A stretch of 64,000 bases of DNA, from NCBI RefSeq assembly GCF_017744015.1, contig NZ_JAGHRA010000001.1, positions 496,001 to 560,000 on the forward strand. Reading direction: 5' to 3'. Numbering within the stretch: position 1 is the first letter of the stretch; each line of letters starts with the position of its first letter. This document shows positions 58,178 through 64,000 of this stretch, one piece after another. The notes under the pieces were generated by a model that saw only the letters and a program-made list of their open reading frames with translations, was not told the origin of the DNA and searched no databases. Source of the stretch: Paracoccus sp. R12_2. GTDB lineage: Bacteria > Pseudomonadota > Alphaproteobacteria > Rhodobacterales > Rhodobacteraceae. The position numbers and the translations under genes are program-made.

Positions 58178-59544
58178 TGCTTTGCCTCTCCTTCGGGTTT
58201 GACCCAGACTAGCAGAACCAGCGCCAGAAGGAACATCACGATCAAAGGAGAGATTCCGATGCGCTGGTTGCCCGACAGGTCGGTGACGGTCGCGATCAGG
58301 GCGGGGGCCAGAAAGGCCGTCGCCTTGCCCGACAGGGCGTACAGGCCGAACCCCTCGGTCGCCTTTTCCTCGGTCGTGTGGCGGACCATCATCGTGCGGC
58401 TTGCGGCCTGCATCGCCCCGCCCGCGCCGCCGATCATGACGCCACAGGCGAAGAACACCAGATCGGGTCCACGCAGCCCCGCCAGCAGCGGGTCCGGCGA
58501 CCAGGACATGCCATAAAAGCCCGTCCGGTCCATGCCCACGACGATCAGGCAGACGGCGGTCAGCGCGACGATGCAGCAGATGATCACCGGGCGCGGCCCC
58601 CAGCGGCGGTCCGCACGGCCGCCCAGCCAGCTGATGATCGCGGCGGCGATGGCGCTGATGATGCCGAACACACCGACCAGAAAGACCGGCCAGCCCAGAA
58701 CCGTGCCGGCATAGACCCCGCCAAAACCATACAGCGCGTTCAGCGCGTCGCGCGACAGCATCGACGAGACAAGCCAGCTTGCCAGGCTTTTCCGGTGACG
58801 CAGGCTGCGGATCAGCGTCCACAGATCGCGCATCGCCACCCCCAGCCGGATCGGCGCGCGTTTGCCGCGCGGCTCCTTCACCCAAAGGAAGAACGGGATC
58901 ATGAACACCGCATACCACAGCGCCACGAACGGCCCGACAAAGCGGGTGCCCTCGCGCTGATCCGGGTCCAGCCCGAAGATCGGGGATATCCCGATCAGCG
59001 TCCGGCCGCTTGGCGTTTCCTGGAACAGCGCCAGCATGATCGCCAGCGCGGCCACCCCGCCCACATATCCGAACGCATAGCCCGACCCCGAGACGCGCCC
59101 GGTTTCATCGCGCGGGGCAAGGCCGGGCAGCAGCGCATTGGTGAAGATCGTCGCGAATTCCATGCCGATCAGGCCGATCCCGAACAGCACCACCGCCTGG
59201 ATCAGCGCGGGTTGTTCCGGCATCAGCAGCCACAGCCCCCCGGCGCCCATCACATACAGCCCCGAGAACAGCCAGATCCACGGCATCCGCCTGCCCGATG
59301 TGTCGGCGATGGCGCCCAGCACCGGGGCCAGGATCGCGATCACGGCACCGCTGACCGACAGGCCCCAGCCCCACAGCGCCTGGGCCTGCGCCCCAGCCAT
59401 CGTGCTGCTGGCGCCGATGGTGATATAGTGATGTCTGGCGACATCCGCGAAATAGACCGAGAAGATGAAGGTCAGCAGCAGTGTCGCATAGGGCTGGCTG
59501 GCCCAGTCAAAGAACCACCAGCCCCAGATCCGCCTGCGCTGCAT
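58174..59544 (-). CDS. MFS transporter (UMF1/Atg22-like)
   Basis: A 456-residue membrane protein with about 12 helices. The N-terminus WGWWFFDWASQPYATLLLTF is the UMF1 family signature. The substrate is unknown. The ATG at 59544 gives the family start; the frame is open to 60375 upstream, but that part is not coding. It overlaps mepA by 4 nt. Confidence 0.87.
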   Translation of the reverse strand: MQRRRIWGWWFFDWASQPYATLLLTFIFSVYFADVARHHYITIGASSTMAGAQAQALWGWGLSVSGAVIAILAPVLGAIADTSGRRMPWIWLFSGLYVMGAGGLWLLMPEQPALIQAVVLFGIGLIGMEFATIFTNALLPGLAPRDETGRVSGSGYAFGYVGGVAALAIMLALFQETPSGRTLIGISPIFGLDPDQREGTRFVGPFVALWYAVFMIPFFLWVKEPRGKRAPIRLGVAMRDLWTLIRSLRHRKSLASWLVSSMLSRDALNALYGFGGVYAGTVLGWPVFLVGVFGIISAIAAAIISWLGGRADRRWGPRPVIICCIVALTAVCLIVVGMDRTGFYGMSWSPDPLLAGLRGPDLVFFACGVMIGGAGGAMQAASRTMMVRHTTEEKATEGFGLYALSGKATAFLAPALIATVTDLSGNQRIGISPLIVMFLLALVLLVWVKPEGEAKQ

Positions 59545-59591
59545 CCTGTCGTCCCCGCCGAATTCGTTTTGGCCATAAGGCCCAAGCGGGG

Positions 59592-60152
59592 TCAGGCTGG
59601 CAAGCCTCGTTTCGCCTCGTCGGGGATTTCGGGTGGCCAGGGCCGCTGCGCATCGGCCGCGATCCAGGCGTCGACCCAGGCGGGCAGGGACGGGCTGTCG
59701 GGCGCGCGCCCCAGCGCCTCCATCAGCCGCGCCGGCGGCACGATGCCCTGATCCGAGGTGATCGCGGATCGCAGCAGCATGTGGTTGCAGCATTCGCCGC
59801 GCTTCCACATCGACTGTTCCATATAGACGAAGCGCTGATCCCAGCCGACGACGAACGACACCATGGTGAACCGGTCGAACATCCGGATCCGGCGGCGATA
59901 GCGGGTCGAATTGCCCGCCACGGTGATCCCCCAGCGATTCCGGCGCAGGACGCCCACCAGTCCGGTCCGGCGCGCCATCGGAATGCGGCCCAGATCGAAC
60001 AGCGTCAGCGTGCGGCCGTTGTTCAGCTCGATCCACGGGTCCAGATCCCACGGCCAGCATATGTGGGTCGAGACATGCGCCTCGCCCGGTTCCAGCGGGG
60101 CGGCGTTGCGAAACTTGACCATCTCCTTGGCGAAACGGATCAGCGGATACAT
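59592..60152 (-). CDS. Acyl-CoA thioesterase (4HBT/THEM6-like hotdog)
   Basis: A 186-residue hotdog protein with an N-terminal amphipathic segment, then WPWDLDPWIELNNGRTLTLFDLGR, the FcoT/THEM6-like core with the catalytic aspartate region. The substrate is not known. It is upstream of the MFS gene on the same strand with a 47-bp gap. Confidence 0.82.
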   Translation of the reverse strand: MYPLIRFAKEMVKFRNAAPLEPGEAHVSTHICWPWDLDPWIELNNGRTLTLFDLGRIPMARRTGLVGVLRRNRWGITVAGNSTRYRRRIRMFDRFTMVSFVVGWDQRFVYMEQSMWKRGECCNHMLLRSAITSDQGIVPPARLMEALGRAPDSPSLPAWVDAWIAADAQRPWPPEIPDEAKRGLPA

Positions 60153-60286
60153 CGGCGCCCCCTTGTCGTGACGGGCCCGGCGTGCAGGCTGGCCACGCGA
60201 TCGTCAAGCCGGACGCGGCGGCAACCGGGTTGCGCCCCCGCCCCCGCCCGGCCATACAGGGGCGCAATCGCTGCGAAGAGGGCAAG

Positions 60287-60579
60287 ATGGGAACGCTGTA
60301 CGAGGCCTTGCAACTGATCCTGCAGGTGGTGTGGTTCGTGATGATCGTCCATATCATCATGTCGTGGCTGATCAATTTTCAGGTGCTGAACCTGCGCCAG
60401 CCGCTGGTCGCGCAGATCTGGGACGGTCTGAACCGCCTGCTGGAGCCGATCTATCGCCCGATCCGCAATATCCTGCCCAATACCGGCGGTCTGGACCTGG
60501 CGCCGCTGATCGTCTTCGTCATCATCATCATCCTGCAGCGGGCCTTGGCCAATAACGCCGGCTTCTTCTACGGGATGTG

Positions 60580-60580
<1 letters not shown>
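60287..60580 (+). CDS. YggT-family membrane protein
   Basis: A 97-residue protein with two hydrophobic hairpins (residues about 8-30 and 68-86) and the YggT signature LLEPIYRPIRNILPNTGGLDLAPLI split across the loop. The function is unknown; a role in membrane or osmotic adaptation is suggested for relatives. The ATG at 60287 follows GAGGG. Its TGA overlaps the recQ ATG. Confidence 0.88.
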
Positions 60581-62628
<2,048 letters not shown>

Positions 62629-62725
62629 CGGGGCGAGGGGGCGCGGTGCCGGATGGGTTGCGGCTGCTTTGAGCCCAAACCAACGTTCCTGCTGCGTCGC
62701 GGCGAATATCCGTTTGCAGAAATAG

Positions 62726-62762
62726 TTTGCTAAGCGGCCAACTTTTTTTATAGTTGGCCACA
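62726..62762 (+). promoter_or_regulatory. Leaderless arsR promoter with overlapping operator
   Basis: TTTGCT (62726-62731), a 17-bp spacer and TATAGT (62749-62754) place the transcript start at or next to the ATG at 62762. A perfect inverted repeat, GGCCAACT (62736-62743) and AGTTGGCC (62752-62759), covers the spacer and -10, the usual place for an ArsR operator. Confidence 0.6.
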
Positions 62763-63115
62763 TGGAAAACTATAAGCCCGCGCTTGATACTGCCTTTCAT
62801 GCTCTTGCTGACCCGACTCGTCGGGCCATGATCGCACGGCTGATTGAGGGACCTGCTTCGGTCAAGGAGCTTGCGGAGCCTTTCGAAATGGGCCTCCCCT
62901 CATTCCTTAAGCACGTGAAGGTTCTGGAAGCCAGTGGGCTAATCAGCTCGGAGAAGACCGGACGGGTTCGAACCTGTCGCCTGGTGCCAACGCACCTCGC
63001 TGCCGCGGAAGACTGGTTGCATGAACAGCGTGCTATCTGGGAGGCTCGAACCGATCGCCTGGCTGCATTCGCCGAAAATCAACATGCATCGGAGACGAAC
63101 AATGACATCGAATAA
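62762..63115 (+). CDS. ArsR/SmtB-family winged-helix regulator
   Basis: A 117-residue regulator with HALADPTRRAMIARLIEGP and the recognition helix region SFLKHVKVLEASGLI. No metal-binding cysteine pair is seen, so it is a non-metal ArsR of the kind that sits before SRPBCC genes. The transcript seems leaderless, with the operator in its promoter. It overlaps the SRPBCC gene by 14 nt. Its GC content is lower than the surroundings. Confidence 0.88.
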   Translation: MENYKPALDTAFHALADPTRRAMIARLIEGPASVKELAEPFEMGLPSFLKHVKVLEASGLISSEKTGRVRTCRLVPTHLAAAEDWLHEQRAIWEARTDRLAAFAENQHASETNNDIE

Positions 63116-63566
63116 CCAACTGTCCGTATCCAGACTGATCAATGCCCCGCGTTCTGTGGTCTGGCAGGCTTGGGCGAACCCAAGGAATTTCGAACGGTGG
63201 TGGATACCCGCCCCTATCGTTTGTCGGGTCGAAAAGATGGACCTTAACCCCGGCGGGGGCTTCGAGACCCTGATGAGCGAAGACGGCAGTGAATTTAAGC
63301 CTCATGTGGAGGGGTGTTTTCTAGACATTCTCCCGCAGGAACGGATCGTTTTCACCACGGCGCTGAAGGAAGGATGGAGGCCTGCCGAACCATGGCTGAC
63401 GTTGACCTCAATCATCACAATGGAGGACGAAGGTAGCGGAACAAGATACATCGCCCGTGCCCTCCACAAGAATCCCGAGGACAGCCGAAAACATGAAGAG
63501 ATGGGGTTCGAGGAAGGCTGGGGAAGCACCATAGACCAGCTAGCGACGCTGGCCGAAAAACTTTGA
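63102..63566 (+). CDS. SRPBCC-domain protein (AHSA1-like)
   Basis: A 154-residue START-like protein (VSRLINAPRSVVWQAWANP, FERWW, GCFLDILPQERIVFT). Such proteins bind hydrophobic ligands in a deep cavity and often pair with an ArsR regulator. The start ATG at 63102 has GGAGACG upstream and overlaps the regulator by 14 nt. The ligand is unknown. Confidence 0.87.
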   Translation: MTSNNQLSVSRLINAPRSVVWQAWANPRNFERWWIPAPIVCRVEKMDLNPGGGFETLMSEDGSEFKPHVEGCFLDILPQERIVFTTALKEGWRPAEPWLTLTSIITMEDEGSGTRYIARALHKNPEDSRKHEEMGFEEGWGSTIDQLATLAEKL

Positions 63567-63881
63567 AGCAATCAGCAGGCAGATAGAGCGGACATCCGAG
63601 TCCGCGGAGCGAGGGGCAGGATGGTCCGCATCCCAGACACCATCCCTGAACCCCGGTTGGAACAAGGCGCAGCGCAAGGACGTCGGCGACCGCGGGATGC
63701 GTTTCGGCGCGCCGCGCTGGCCCCGATGCAACGGCACCGTACGCAAGCGGTGTACAGGCTGTGCACACCCTGTGCCGCCCTGGTGCACGCACTGTGACGC
63801 GCCGTGCCCAGCAATTCCTGGTGTTTCCGGGTCTGACCCGGAAAATCCGCGCAACACGCAACGCCCGCCCTGTTGCGCGCG
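63567..63881. other. Gap with nested palindromes
   Basis: A 315-bp gene-free stretch. It holds the 21-bp palindrome TTTCCGGGTC-T-GACCCGGAAA (63824-63844) and the hairpin CGCGCAACA/TGTTGCGCG (63848-63856 with 63871-63879), followed on the minus strand by GATTTTCC, a likely terminator for the partial gene at the window end. No gene is convincing in the rest. Confidence 0.5.
63848..63879 (-). terminator. Likely terminator of the partial gene at the window end
   Basis: Perfect 9-bp arms with a 14-nt loop, beginning 3 bp beyond the stop and followed by GATTTTCC on the minus strand. Confidence 0.55.
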
Positions 63882-64000
63882 TTATTCCAGCATCAGTGCA
63901 TCGGCGATGATATCGTCCAGCATGTCCGCTGCGGGCTGCATCGACGGATCATAGCCGCGCCGCCCGACGGTGATCTTGCCCGGCTGATCGGGCGTCTCGA
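63882..64000 (-). CDS. C-terminal part of an unidentified gene (partial)
   Basis: The minus-strand frame is open from the window edge to TAA at 63882-63884. The visible end (QPGKITVGRRGYDPSMQP, AADMLDDIIADALMLE) is acidic, with codon use like that of the surrounding genes. The family cannot be named from 39 residues. Confidence 0.55.
   Translation of the reverse strand, partial: ETPDQPGKITVGRRGYDPSMQPAADMLDDIIADALMLE

Noticed and set aside
59545..60375. Apparent 277-residue extension of the MFS protein
   Set aside because: The UMF1 start is at 59544, and the region holds the thioesterase gene in another frame.

Overview
The window reads as chromosomal DNA of a high-GC alphaproteobacterium of the Rhodobacteraceae/Paracoccaceae type, probably Paracoccus-like. 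The evidence is the rpsT-dnaA-dnaN-recF-gyrB origin block, the DUF3576-leuS-lptE-holA block, a glpRDSTPQUVK glycerol operon of the rhizobial type, the alphaproteobacterial porin, and a short GGGTATTT...GCAARGAAGAA repeat of the kind common in this group. Species-level identity is inference. Genes are dense, often overlap by 1-4 nt, and I see no tRNA, rRNA, CRISPR array, IS element or prophage.

Layout. 1-2.4 kb: EamA exporter, a glutathione S-transferase and a divergent WYL regulator. 2.5-8.1 kb: an overlapping four-gene DNA-repair operon (MBL exonuclease, ATP-dependent ligase, Lhr-Core helicase, PdeM phosphoesterase). 8.2-22.5 kb: an outer-membrane barrel, gyrB, a phospholipase-D protein, LysE exporter, recF, dnaN, dnaA, a 544-bp origin-like intergenic region, rpsT, enoyl-CoA hydratase, mutM (TTG start), ubiE and ubiB. 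22.6-29.4 kb: a signalling locus (two secreted proteins, a soluble hybrid histidine kinase, a FIST-domain protein, a LuxR-type response regulator) divergent from an SsuABC-like importer. 29.4-33.5 kb: OmpR-family regulator, ribA, L,D-transpeptidase, YggS, porin. 33.8-41.4 kb: DUF3576 lipoprotein, leuS, lptE, holA, BaiN-like flavoprotein, GST, thioesterase, lytic transglycosylase. 41.4-51.9 kb: complete glycerol uptake and catabolism operon with glpR divergent, interrupted by a lower-GC foreign ORF. 51.9-60.6 kb: two glycosyltransferases, thiolase, queuosine-precursor transporter, phytase-like esterase, mepA, MFS transporter, thioesterase, YggT. 60.6-64 kb: recQ, a lower-GC ArsR/SRPBCC pair and the end of an unidentified gene.

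How they work together. The glp genes import glycerol through a two-ATPase ABC system (GlpV binder, GlpP/Q permeases, GlpS/T ATPases), phosphorylate it (GlpK) and oxidise glycerol-3-phosphate (GlpD) under GlpR control. The kinase, FIST protein and regulator probably form one signalling chain, since the kinase has no sensor domain of its own. The ligase cluster is a known bacterial repair module.

The most interesting unexplained items are the FIST/kinase/ABC locus, the ORF inserted in the glp operon, a 17-bp perfect inverted repeat that sequesters the ribosome-binding site of a lytic transglycosylase, a leaderless ArsR promoter-operator, a candidate structured RNA with an 18-codon ORF and a near-perfect Shine-Dalgarno sequence at 55.5-55.7 kb, a CtrA-type site plus inverted repeat beside dnaA, and a genomic repeat translated in frame inside a flavoprotein gene. 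All functional statements come from reading the sequence and family knowledge; no database search was run.
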